Source: Amoebophrya sp. A120 (Eukaryota > Sar > Dinophyceae > Syndiniales > Amoebophryaceae). From it: a DNA stretch of 64,000 bases. The notes below the pieces were generated by a model that saw only the letters and a list, made by a program, of their open reading frames with translations, had not been told where the DNA came from and did not search any database. Position 1 is the first letter of the stretch, and every line of letters begins with the position of its first letter. Location of the stretch: the NCBI GenBank assembly GCA_905178155.1, contig CAJINV010000004.1, forward strand, positions 280,969-344,968, in the 5' to 3' direction. The translations under genes were made by a program, and so were the position numbers. Below are positions 56,901-64,000 of this stretch, in pieces.

Positions 56901-59900
56901 GAATGCCGGTCGTCTGCTGGCAAAGGAATTTGCCCAGCCCCATCACATAGGCGCTATGTGTCATCAGCTTGAAAAGTTCAAAAACTTGCCTCCTATTTAG
57001 CGCAAACTCCGTCACTGGTGGAACTTTACCACTAGAGTCCGCGGGCGGGTTTTGGTCTATCGGTTGCGAAGTCCATCGAACATCGCGCCGCCTTGTTTCG
57101 CCGTACTCTTTTGGCGCTGACTGCTACGCATGGCCTACTTGGCATGAAGGCAAACTTGAAAACCCAATCAAATTCTTCTCGCGAGTCATCCTGGTCCAGC
57201 ATCGTGTATAAAGTCGAAAAGTCATAAGTCGCCACGTCCTGCACTCTGTGAGTGGGCCGCTTCGCTAGTTGGTCCAGTACTTCTATCGAGTTTTTTAGGA
57301 CCCAAGAAAACTTCGCCACCCCGTCGACTCCTTTCTCTTCGCAGTATTTCTAGCTAGAGGCGCAGCCTCCGTGTAATGTTAGAGGTGCAACCTCCCGTCT
57401 TTCACTTTTGCAATTCTTCTTGCGTCACAAATTCATGTAACAGTTGAAAGTGTAATAATTGAGAACGCCATAAGCGACCTTGTCGACCCGTACACGGGAA
57501 TGATGGACTTTCGGTCAGCCACCGCGTACTGCAAGGCGCTCTACGACTGCGCCTACGTCGTGGAGGACACGCCGGCCGGGACGGACGGAGACGAGTGCAC
57601 GCTCCTCCGGATAGATACGGTATACAGTGCCAAGGAACTGTATGGGAGTGTCAGGATCGAAATCGTCAGAGTTGAAATAAATAAATTTGTGATGCATAGA
57701 GCGGGCACCTGTCGTGTTGGCGCCTAGTTGTAGTTTTCAAGTGGCGCATGACAAATTTGGGTAGAGCTGAAATCCAGTTTGTAATGCTGTTTGGGTAAGG
57801 GAGACGCCTGCCGTCATGCTGCTTCAGCAGCTCAATTTCTACCCCGCAACAGGCTTGCAATCTGCATCCCTTGCGTCCTCTGCAATAGAGGCAATTGCTG
57901 CGTTGCATTTTATGCATCACAAACTATTTCAACTGTGACGAGTTCGATTCTGACGCTGCCATAAACTGGACGACGAGGGTGAGGAAACGGGGAAGTTCGT
58001 GAAGAAGACGGGCCCCTGGAACCAGGTCAACGTCGTCAAGTACACTACGGACGACAAAATGGCCCCGACATACCAAATCATGGGATTTCCGGAGAACCTG
58101 GCCCTTCCGTGGGAACAGATTACCATGAAAGACTCGGGCGATTCTTCGCACAATGCGACGGCTTGTTTGCAGCAGGAGGGGTTTGACCCTTCGCAAGCCA
58201 CTCTAAAGGACGCGGTTGCTGAGACCGCGGACCAGGATGCGCTCCAACCCTTCGAGATGCTGAACCAGCGAGGCTGCGTAAAAGCTTTCCGCATCTGCCG
58301 GTCCGAGCGGATGCTGGTGGACAAGAAGGGCCGCAAGTGCGGGTTGCTGAAGAAGGAGTCCCGGTACTCCACCGAAGTGACGTCGCACCACTACCTGGCT
58401 GCGACTCTACACCCGTACGTGAAAAGCGACGCCGAACTGTCGAGCGAATGCCTCGTAGTGGACAGCCTCCGCGAGGCCTTCCGAGCGTGCGTAGAGCGAC
58501 CCGGCTGCCTCTGGATCTACGACCAACTCTGCCACAGCAACCTGCGCGGCTCGCCCACCCGAATGGTCTGGTCGGACGAGGAGCAGGCAATCGTGAACCA
58601 AATCCGCGTAGACGCCGGCATACACTGGTACATCTGCCCGCGTATGGTCCAGATTGACTCGCCGGATCTCGAAACGACGGCCGTGATTGACGTGAACACC
58701 TTCCGGGACTGCGCACTGAAAGTCGAGTATCGCCTGCAAATATGTTGTCTGGGTCTGGAAGAATGCAAGATGAAGATTGTCATGCGAAGTCTCCAGCGCA
58801 AAAAAATCTTTGTTGCATGAACCCCAAAAGCTGCTAACTTCTTGCTAGGCAGAACCAAAAAGCGGATTGCTCATGTGGGATAGGTATCAAAAAGGCCACG
58901 CAGGACCTGTGAATCGTCTGTGTGCAGCATTCCAGACAGTGCGTGTCGTGGTCCGCGAGATGCATAAACAAATCTTTCACTCTCCCGGACGACCCAGACA
59001 TATTTACAACGCATATCGAGCCCGAAACCCACAAACTGATCCTGCATCCGCAGTGGAGCAAGTGCTCCGCGCAGGCGGATGACGTCGTGGGGAAGGACGC
59101 GGCGGCCAAGAAGAACTACGTGCGGTTGGGGCAATGCACGGCCTTCGCAGAGAACCGGGCACAGGGTAGCGACGAAGCCGGGGAGGACTATATCGGCGCA
59201 GACCCATCGGACCCCGGCGCAGAGAAGGGGAAAACTTTCCTCACGCTGCCATCTAAAACCACTCAAAACACGGCTGACTACAAAAGTGGAAGTGCCAACC
59301 CCGGATCAGTGCACCAGAGTTCGACCGATACAATGGTTGCCGTTGACGAGTTCACGGTGACGCTGGACAACTGCGCGGACTTGTGCAAGAAACTGGAGAA
59401 CGAGGACGACATGGGCAAGTCCTGTGGGGCCTTTGCCTTCCACAAGACAGGGTGGAAGACGGGAGACATGCTGGAAGAAGACGGATCCGACAACCTGTGC
59501 TGTACTTTGTTCCGGAAAGACGCCTGTGACGTGATGCAGGGGGGCTCCTCGATGGTCCTTCCGACGGGGCAGGATCAGTTGCTGTACGAGATGGGGCTCG
59601 GCTTCCCCGCGGGGATGAATCTATGGCACGAAAAAACTATTACTTCTGTTTCACTGTGATACGCATTTGTTCGCGCGATCTGCTCACTTCTTGTATCACA
59701 AATTTGTTCCGCACATGTCAAAGGACAATCAACATCTAGCATGCAGCGTGCTTCCAGCCTTCCAAGAGTAAATGTAAATAAGTGCGATGCTTTGCCTTTC
59801 TAGCAAGACAAACACTTGCGCGTGGCATTTTCGGCATCACAAGTTCAAGTTCGTCCTAGTGAAACAGTTTTTTGCTTCCGATAAAAGCTGGAGGCGGTCT

Positions 59901-62900
59901 ATTACCAGCCCGGGAAAAAAGAGCTGCAGGATTTGCCCTGGCAGTTCTTGTACGAGGGCGTGCGGTATCAAATACAAATGCAAATATGTCTGGGTCTGGA
60001 ATATTAAAGATGCAGATATCTGTCATGCATGTTTACGTTTTGCATGGCCTTGGCCGCCCATGTCTGCAATGCTGCAGGGGGAATTGCTTCGGTCTAGGAA
60101 TGGGCCCATTCGTTCGGTCCCCAGTAGATAGCCCCACAACAGGACTCGCCTATGTCGGTCCTTTGTATGTTTATGCCAGGCGTTCTTGGTTGGGTTACCC
60201 GGTCGGCACAGCCGATCCACCGATGACGATGCTGCAGGCTCTAGCATCCCAGCCTCAGCAGGGCCTATGTGAAAAATGCGATGTCTATCCCGCATAAGAA
60301 GTGCCCTCGTCCCAACAGCATGCTCCAAAGTGGACATCTTTTCCTGGTCTTGCAAGGCAGATTTTTCTGTGACGGGCCACAAGCAGTAGCAGAAGCATTA
60401 GAATATAAGTTTCCTTTGTTCCTCCAGACGCAGACAGCACACTTGCAATGCATATGTGGCACTACATATCTCACGAAAAAACTGTTTCACTGTGATGATT
60501 TTGCAAGATCTGCATCACAAGTTTGTTACACATGACACAGAAAATTTGCCATGCGCGCTTCCAAAGGGAAAACACCCCTAAAGAGTCAAGGTCTTGCAGG
60601 TGTAGCAAGACAAATAGTTCTGTGTTCCATTCTATGCGTCACAAGTTCACAGTGAAGCAGTTTTTTCTTGCGATACTACGCTCATTGGTATTACGAACCC
60701 GGGTTCGGAGGCAACACGATTCCCTTTTTCCGAACTGGACCGGCCGAAGTATGGAGTTCTCAAATGTTACATTCTCAATTGTTGCGCGAATATGTGATGC
60801 AAAAGCAGCAATAGGGAAAGGGGCCGGCTTGCAATTCTCGCATCACAAATTCGACACAGATTCAGATGCTGTTTAGCCCTTCGAGAATTTGTCACGCGAA
60901 GCGGCTTGATGGTCTGACGGCTCATGGTCAATCTGCATGACAAATCATGTAACAGCTGAGCATGTAACGCTTGAGAGCCCCATATGAAGCCCCCGTGATA
61001 ACAAGTCTAGATGGACAGCTGAGGATACAGCCACTTGAGCCCGAAGCCAGCGGACAAATATCAAGTGCAAAAATGTCTGGGTCTGGAACAAAACAACTTG
61101 TCATGCTAAATCTGAATGATGCAAAAATCTGTGTTGCATAATTACCAAAATTACAACGAACGATAATTACCAAAAGCTGTCCACTTTTGACCTAATCGAG
61201 AGGCAGACTCTCATGCAGGATAGGCATGATAGAACTCTCACAGAATGTGTCATGCTATGTCCTTCATGCCAGAGCTCGTGGGTCATGGAAAACCTGCATG
61301 ACAAGTCTGGCATTGTTCCAGACCCAGACATTTTTGCAGTTGATAGCAAAGGTACGAGATCTATAGTCGGCGTCGGAGGCGACCGCAATCTGGGGGAGGG
61401 GAAAAAGATAAGCAAATTGAGGGCGGTGGGCCCGGAAGCGGCAATTCGAACGAATTCGAATTTGTGGGTCCGGCGAACGCCGAGCCGATTCATTCCGAAG
61501 ACCTGTATGATAGCGGGAGGTACTCGGTTTTTTATAAAGTGAAGAATGAAGGAGAGAAGAATGATGACATCGACGTGCTAAGTCTCCCGCGAAAAGCAAG
61601 TAGCAGCCCCAATCTCGGGTCACCTTTTGCGTGGAGTACCTGGGAAACGTTGCTTCTGGACGATGAGAAGGGGAATCCAAAAAGTGTTTCGCTCCCCCAG
61701 CAGGTCGAACTTCGGGGGTCGCTCCTGCGCCAGGAATCGGATAACCAGCCACGCGATCACGGTCTAGACCTCTATGTCATGGCCGACGACTGGACTGACG
61801 GTCCCTATAATAACCGCCGACGTCGACGCTGGTGGTACCCTGTTTACGACAATGATCGCCGACGTGCGGAGCGCTGGACACGCGACTACGGGTGGTGGGA
61901 CGGAAACGGCAGGGCTTGGCATCCTCTGAGCAATCCCATTGAAGCCACTAAGGACTGGCAATGGGGCAACTGGGCGCGCCAGGGGCTCTGTTCGCACTGT
62001 CGTAGGGAAAACCGAGGCTACAGCGCGCACGTGTACGAGTTCGTCCCCCCTGTGCCGGTCTACGCCATGCGGATCTCGAACCGAAATGTCGCAAAATACC
62101 GGCTAGACTACTCCAGGGTGTTCTACAGGTCGACGGACGACCATCGCCTCCCAGACAATAATGGTGCAGTTCGCGAAGACATTGTACCGCAGTACATATT
62201 GAGAGGAAAAAACCCCCCTCAACATATCAAAATGGAAGTCTGTGATGCGGGATTTGTATACAGCGCAAATCATTTTGTCATTCTAGAAGGTAAGAGATGC
62301 GGACTGTAGCGCTGGCTGGCGTGGGAAAGCCCAAGCCCTGCGTCTTCAGCATGACAGGAAGCAACTGGAAACGGGAAACAGCAAAAGAAATTGCCTGCAA
62401 ATAAGGGAGCAGGTGCGTCTCTTGGCTTTCTAGCAATACGAGCCGACCACTCGTGTACTCAAATACAGCAACACAAATTTTCTTTTCGCTAATATGGGGA
62501 GGGGGGACGTTTCCTCACGATAGTTCTACGGCCGATGGAGATGCGATATCACCAGAAAAAAGTGTTACACTTACACATTTGTTGGAGTTTCTGCATCACA
62601 AATTTTCTCTGTGTCGCAAGGAAAACTTGTAATGCGAATATCATACGGGAAAAACGGAAAGAAACGAGGCTCCCAAGCATTTCCTGCATGAGAAAGGTTG
62701 TCTGTGTTGCCGGTCTTGCAACACAATGTGTAACTGTAACACTTTTTTCTTGCGATATGCGACGGTGGAACGCGAGTCTGGAGGCGACGAATTTGCAAGG
62801 GCGACGACTATCAAATGTAAAAATGTCGGCCTCTGGAAGAATGCAACTTGTCATGCTAAATCTGAATCAGGCAAAAAACTGTGTTACATGATTGCCAAAG

Positions 62901-64000
62901 GTTGTGCACTTTTGACATAATCGAGAGGCAGTCTCTCACGCAGGATAGGCATTGGAAAGGCTTCGCAGAATCTGTCATGCTATATCCTACATGCCAGACC
63001 TCATGGGTTATGGAAAACCTGCATGACAAGCCTGGCAATCTTCCAGACCCAGACACTTGTGCAATCCATAACGACGTATGCCTTGCAAAACTATCGTACT
63101 ACGTAGAAATTGCATGTATAAAATGTAAAGAGCTTCCTTGTCCTTTTCAGGGTTTTCCTTTTCGGGATTTTTCTCGACGTCAATATCGACACTTGGTTGC
63201 CGTGTGCATGTTTGCCCACATAGGTTGTCGCGACTTGTTCAGATAATTCAGCTTGCGGCGATGTATCATTCGTTGCAGCAGGGTGGTGGGTCCACGTTTG
63301 GGGCGTTCTAGTTTTCATTTTCAGGAAGAGGAGTTTTCGGGGAGGCTGTGTCATATTTTTAATACCTTTATCGCTTTTTTATTTTTTGCTTTTTCTTTTG
63401 TTCCCTCGGGAGTAGCGTCTGGCGTCTGTACGGAGTTCTTAGCAATTATTTCTGCTCAGAAATATGCCAACATTACGCGCCGCGCTGCAATACCAGGAAA
63501 GGGCGCGGCTGTCTTTCGGTACAAATCATATGCATCGCCCAAGTTTCCATTTCCAACGTAAAGCTTCCCCGGTATGCGACCACTTCCACTGCGCAGATAC
63601 AGTGGCCACTGCGACGAGGATGCCGTGGCCTCTTCATCCATATGAACGGACAAAATACAACTTGACCCCACAAAGAGCATATACTGTTACGAGAATGAAA
63701 CGAGCGACCTACGAGAATGACGCAGCCAATGGGGCTCCGCCAGCTTTCAACTTTTCCCGCTCCGGACGGGGTAGAAGCTGCACTTTTCGCGGGGTTTCTG
63801 CCCGTTTTTTCGCGCAAAGCTACTTGCTTTACGCGCGGTTCTTCTCCACTCGAGCGGTCGGGTGGAGAAAAACCCCATTACAAATTCGCAAATCCGGCTG
63901 GATTTAGATGCGGTCTTTCTCCCCGCAGGAGAAAAGCCGCATCACAAATTCGCAAACTTCGATGCGATCTTTCTGCCCCCGAGACCTCGGGTGGAGAAAG
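45238..64000 (+). CDS. Gene B: paralogue of gene A, type II membrane-like, 3' partial
   Basis: Exons (join): 45238-45929, 46152-46740, 47051-47439, 47606-47966, 48206-49911, 50177-51706, 52020-52063, 52333-52616, 52974-53030, 53390-54222, 54485-55355, 57478-57640, 57969-58727, 59021-59621, 59889-59965, 60460-60466, 60681-60749, 60990-61058, 61351-62196, 62528-62546, 62763-62808, 63076-63091; continues past the window. About 10,028 coding nt, with phase closing at every junction. Start ATG 45238 was chosen because an in-frame TAG lies 21 nt upstream. Architecture: Ser/Thr-rich N-terminus (residues 1 to about 760), hydrophobic segment (about 765-785), Ser/Thr-rich stalk to about 1245, then the Cys-rich ectodomain shared with gene A. 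Probable cell-surface protein; function unknown. Which end of the family is ancestral is unknown. Confidence 0.82.
45930..46146. mobile_element. F1 introner
   Basis: TACGAACTGCAAGTATC, CTGGGTTTGG at the left; CCAGACCCAGACGG, TTTGCAGCGGATA at the right. TSD GGTGG/CGAGG. Removal gives KDGGDVVHIAEL. Confidence 0.8.
46741..47045. mobile_element. F1 introner
   Basis: TATCCAGTGCAAATTC, CTTGGGTCTGG at the left; CCAGACCCAGATCAAG, CGATACATA at the right. TSD TTCCT/ATCCT. Removal gives LVLPILGKMARTTRN. Confidence 0.85.
47440..47600. mobile_element. Introner-type element, 161 bp
   Basis: TACGAAATACCAAG, TTATTTTACGTACAC at the left; GCGTACGGTAATAAATTTCC ending TGCGGATA at the right. TSD not evident; removal keeps VEVGPLATSRRL in frame. 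Confidence 0.62.
47967..48200. mobile_element. Introner-type element
   Basis: TATGCAAGAAAGAACACCATC at the left mirrors GACATCGTTTCTTCTTGGATA. TSD GACCA/GGCCT. Removal gives VDGGPPQRLHCTRS. Confidence 0.76.
48206..49911 (+). CDS. Gene B exon 5: membrane segment and Ser/Thr-rich stalk
   Basis: A 1,706-nt exon. A hydrophobic run AAGMLLLSVAALVVDGAVL sits at about 48470-48526, directly after basic residues (KKRVLLHR), so it could be a signal anchor (type II) or, if translation began at Met 48479, a cleaved signal peptide. The rest is Ser/Thr/Ala-rich and charged, with runs such as SESSSSSSFSQSKQGSE, a probable glycosylated stalk. It ends at LPHSP and continues as GMAFCDYGE in the next exon. Confidence 0.75.
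49912..50171. mobile_element. Introner-type element
   Basis: TATCGCACGAAATCAAACC, TGCTTCACTATA at the left; GTATTCAGTGAGGCATTCTC ending CCTCGATA at the right. TSD TCACC/CCGCC. Removal gives LPHSPGMAFCDYG. Confidence 0.8.
50177..51706 (+). CDS. Gene B exon 6: Cys-rich ectodomain start and first RCC motif
   Basis: A 1,530-nt exon starting GMAFCDYGESVTEAECDDK. Landmarks: YFKYADCIAQMYQIVCRS, FFGDPGSPVCPDGELFTG, NRAYMAPQNLDNYGPGEC, PHTYIRERPPGCYC, CHFNNGGFTRDS, GYVPLCFRND, VRCCSDSQASIPMAQYGC, CHPCRGPMY. It spans what gene A splits among exons 1-6. Cys spacing and the PHTYIRxRPxGCYC block are almost identical to A, so the two are clearly paralogous. Confidence 0.92.
51707..52014. mobile_element. 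Introner-type element
   Basis: TATTACAATGAAAAATGCCC at the left mirrors GGGCACTTTTCGCTGTAAC. TSD GGGGG/AGGGG. The right end lacks the usual ATA. Confidence 0.8.
52020..53030 (+). CDS. Gene B exons 7-9: first LCT module
   Basis: Exons 52020-52063 (PAVIRWYYKRPGHT), 52333-52616 and 52974-53030. They join as RPGHT|VETAMQFCELWNMRLCTIEE, then DDCGFDSRHIWTSTVC, and later LPQH|LGRSLKLTMKFEKLPAGM. Gene A reads MGPGHTLHTAKAYCE and LPRSRRFEMVFTQLPDNG in one uninterrupted exon. The 44-nt exon 7 is supported by frame, by TSDs on both sides and by the A alignment. Confidence 0.82.
52064..52327. mobile_element. F1 introner
   Basis: TATCAAGTGCAAAAGTG, CTGGTTCTGG at the left; CCAGACCCAGACATTTTTG, CATTTGATA at the right. 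Perfect TSD ACACG. Removal gives RPGHTVETAM. Confidence 0.94.
52617..52968. mobile_element. Introner-type element
   Basis: TATCGAAGTGAAAGCTGCTC at the left; GGGTCGCTTTTCATTCTGATA at the right. TSD CAACA/CAAAC. Removal gives LPQHLGRSLKLTM (A: FPHVLPRSRRFEM). Confidence 0.83.
53031..53384. mobile_element. Introner-type element
   Basis: TATCGTGTGTAAAAGCGTCC, CCACCTCAG at the left; GGGGACGTTTTTCTTTTCCC ending TCAGGATA at the right. TSD ATGCG/ATGCA. Removal gives AGMREVYLDPDQ. Confidence 0.85.
53390..55355 (+). CDS. Gene B exons 10-11: second RCC-LCT module and core
   Basis: Exons 53390-54222 and 54485-55355. Landmarks: YYITTAATYEDM, CPYYNSEGLGCNALRSG, VRCCSWNKFQGLDD, CEYFGFTLCELEEAY, TGCNFDQSRIWTKTAC, CCYVNAAGYLGSAEQF|ARLYKV, LECTFTYGPFGDEQYMLSF, GWGQWAYAATQCY, PNVGSCVDTC, TTTTTPKPDPG, MPGFSGACSYDEGAV. 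The join QF|ARLYKV has the same length as gene A's QFIRSYVV only if the element and one TSD are removed. Confidence 0.92.
54223..54479. mobile_element. F1 introner, typical copy
   Basis: TATCAAGTGTAAAAATGTC, CTGGGTCTGGAAG at the left; CTTCCAGACCCAGACATTTT, ACATTTGATA at the right. TSD ATTCG/GCTCG. Removal gives SAEQFARLYKV. Confidence 0.94.
55356..57472. mobile_element. F3 introner with nested retroelement
   Basis: TATGGCGTTTTCAACTGTTA at the left; AATTGAGAACGCCATA at the right. TSD AACGA/AGCGA. Removal gives NWNDLVDPYTG (A: HWEDAVDADTG). The F3 body is split at GAACTTGTAAT by a 1.87-kb insert. Confidence 0.92.
55500..57371 (-). mobile_element. Decayed Penelope-like retroelement fragment, nested
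   Basis: Inserted in the F3 element with a 6-bp duplication TGTAAT (55494-55499 and 57372-57377). The minus strand encodes reverse transcriptase pieces: ATYDFSTLYTMLD (motif A) at about 57,200, then QTTGIPIGINPGPLVASLYL and FRFIDDLLTVN (RT active site, DD kept) within 56,713-57,015, then a thumb-like stretch LDSNTHRKTALAVAG...LRFLRYSD within 55,935-56,597. The pieces are in different frames, so it is a pseudogene. The D(F)STLYT, GIP.G and F.FIDDLL set fits Penelope-like elements; a different non-LTR group is possible. Confidence 0.8.
57478..58727 (+). CDS. Gene B exons 12-13: conserved core continued
   Basis: Exons 57478-57640 (MDFRSATAYCKALYDCAYV) and 57969-58727 (FVKKTGPWNQVNVVKY, AFRICRSERMLVDKKG, CLVVDSLREAFRACVERP, GCLWIYDQLCHS, RVDAGIHWYICPR, ending TFRDCALKVE). 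The join is KEL|DDEGEETGK at a perfect AACTG duplication. This second exon corresponds to six exons in gene A. Confidence 0.9.
57641..57963. mobile_element. F2 introner
   Basis: TATGGGAGTGTCAGGATCG at the left; CGATTCTGACGCTGCCATA at the right. Perfect TSD AACTG. Removal gives SAKELDDEGEE. Confidence 0.94.
58728..59015. mobile_element. F1 introner
   Basis: TATCGCCTGCAAATATG, CTGGGTCTGG at the left; CGACCCAGACATATTTACA, ACGCATA at the right. Perfect TSD TCGAG. Removal gives KVEPETHKLIL. Confidence 0.94.
59021..61058 (+). CDS. Gene B exons 14-18: PAN-like segment and five small exons
   Basis: Exons 59021-59621, 59889-59965, 60460-60466, 60681-60749 and 60990-61058. Landmarks: THKLILHPQWSKCSAQADDV, LDNCADLCKKLENED, KSCGAFAFHKTGWKTGDML, CCTLFRKDACDVMQGGSS, GMN|LEAVYYQPGKKELQDLPWQ, VRHYTHWYYEPGFGG, RTGPAE|APVITSLDGQLRIQP. 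Exon 16 is only 7 unique nt (or 12 with a TSD copy) between two elements, yet both frame and paralogy require it (A: VRHTVHW). Confidence 0.82.
59622..59883. mobile_element. F4 introner
   Basis: TATGGCACGAAAAAACTATT, CTGTTTCACTG at the left; AGTGAAACAGTTTTTTGC ending TTCCGATA at the right. TSD GAATC/AAAGC. Removal gives AGMNLEAVYYQPG. Confidence 0.85.
59966..60454. mobile_element. F1 introner, 489 bp
   Basis: TATCAAATACAAATGC, CTGGGTCTGG at the left; CCTCCAGACGCAGACAGC, GCAATGCATA at the right. TSD TGCGG/TGTGG. Confidence 0.87.
60467..60675. mobile_element. F4 introner, 12 bp after the previous element
   Basis: TATCTCACGAAAAAACTG, TTTCACTG at the left; GTGAAGCAGTTTTTTC, TTGCGATA at the right. 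TSD CTACA/CTACG. Confidence 0.88.
60750..60984. mobile_element. F3 introner
   Basis: TATGGAGTTCTCAAATGTTA at the left; GTAACGCTTGAGAGCCCCATA-type right end. TSD CGAAG/TGAAG. Removal gives RTGPAEAPVITS. Confidence 0.93.
61059..61345. mobile_element. F1 introner
   Basis: TATCAAGTGCAAAAATG, CTGGGTCTGG at the left; TTCCAGACCCAGACATTTTT, GTTGATA at the right. TSD ACAAA/GCAAA. Confidence 0.93.
61351..63091 (+). CDS. Gene B exons 19-22: start of F5/8-type-C-like domain
   Basis: Exons 61351-62196, 62528-62546, 62763-62808 and 63076-63091. Landmarks: EFVGPANAEPI, QQVELRGSLLRQ, an Arg/Tyr/Trp-rich run (NNRRRRRWWYPVYDNDRR), WGNWARQGLCSHC, RGYSAHVYEFVPPVPVYA, MRISNRNVAKYRLDYSRV, then GDDVCLAKLSYY-type text joined from small exons. 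The NR...RL...V fucolectin pattern is present but lacks the CC pair seen in gene A. The coding part stops at 63091, where the next element begins at the same site as in gene A (27620); the window ends inside that intron. Confidence 0.75.
62197..62522. mobile_element. Introner-type element
   Basis: TATTGAGAGGAAAAAACCCC, CTCAACATAT at the left mirrors ATATGGGGAGGGGGGACG, TTTCCTCACGATA. TSD GTACA/GTTCT. Confidence 0.83.
62547..62757. mobile_element. F4 introner
   Basis: TATCACCAGAAAAAAGTG, TTACACTTACAC at the left; GTGTAACTGTAACAC, TTTTTTCTTGCGATA at the right. Perfect TSD TGCGA. Confidence 0.93.
62809..63070. mobile_element. F1 introner
   Basis: TATCAAATGTAAAAATGTC at the left; CTTCCAGACCCAGACACTTG ending ATCCATA at the right. 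Perfect TSD ACGAC. Removal gives KGDDVCLAKLS. Confidence 0.92.
63092..64000. mobile_element. Introner of gene B, right end beyond the window
   Basis: Begins TATCGTACTACG at the position homologous to the gene A element at 27620. At least 909 bp. Contains GTGGAGAAA / CATCACAAATTCGCAAA repeats at 63,840-64,000. No further exon matching gene A (FVVDDRYQQN) is seen before the window ends. Confidence 0.6.

Noticed and set aside
1-64000. tRNA, rRNA, riboswitches and bacterial promoters or terminators
   Set aside because: None could be recognised by eye; hairpins seen are element TIRs. A tRNA and Rfam scan would settle this.

Overview
The window is eukaryotic nuclear DNA, most probably from a dinoflagellate-like alveolate. 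My best guess is a syndinialean such as Amoebophrya, a lineage known for introner elements and non-canonical introns; the genus is an inference. It has no bacterial-style operons, very long intron-rich genes on one strand, Cys-rich secreted-type proteins, and dozens of introns that are themselves short transposon-like elements with terminal inverted repeats (TIRs).

Layout: (1) <1 to 41,082, plus strand: 'gene A', about 44 exons and only about 8 kb of coding sequence, entering from the left edge and ending at a TAG. (2) 41,083-45,237: intergenic, with no supported gene. (3) 45,238 to >64,000, plus strand: 'gene B', a paralogue of A, with an in-frame stop 21 nt before its ATG and running off the right edge (22 exons, about 10.0 kb coding, >3,340 codons in the window). 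The best ORFs of A and B align almost colinearly, so each exon edge in one can be placed from the other. Both encode giant Cys-rich proteins with repeated RCC...LCT...GCG.D..IWT...C modules, a PAN-like Cys segment and C-terminal F5/8-type-C (fucolectin-like) domains. B also has a Ser/Thr-rich N-terminal region of about 770 residues before a single hydrophobic segment, which suggests a type II surface protein.

Nearly every intron is one discrete element. It starts TA(T) and ends (A)TA, carries TIRs of about 20-100 bp, is flanked by a 5-bp target-site duplication (TSD), and restores the reading frame exactly when the element plus one TSD copy is removed. By eye about 20 TSDs are perfect and a similar number match at 4 of 5. 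Recurrent families used below: F1 (TATCAAATG... with an inner CTGGGTCTGG; about 260-320 bp), F2 (TATGG... with an inner TCAGG; ends CCATA), F3 (TATGG, then TGTTACATTCTCA; about 235-245 bp), F4 (TATC, then a short A-run and GTGTTAC or GTTTCAC; about 210-270 bp), F8 (foldback elements with 8-bp TSDs), plus many one-off TIR pairs. Several introns have swollen to 1-6 kb through internal satellite arrays or nested elements, including a decayed Penelope-like reverse transcriptase. A and B share only one clear insertion site, so most of these introns arose after the duplication. Almost none of the junctions can be read as GT-AG.

Exon coordinates keep the left TSD copy and drop the right one, so each edge is uncertain by up to 5 nt. 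All gene work was done by reading, with no alignment software; two introns of gene A (21,583-23,049 and about 25,425-25,740) are not fully resolved.
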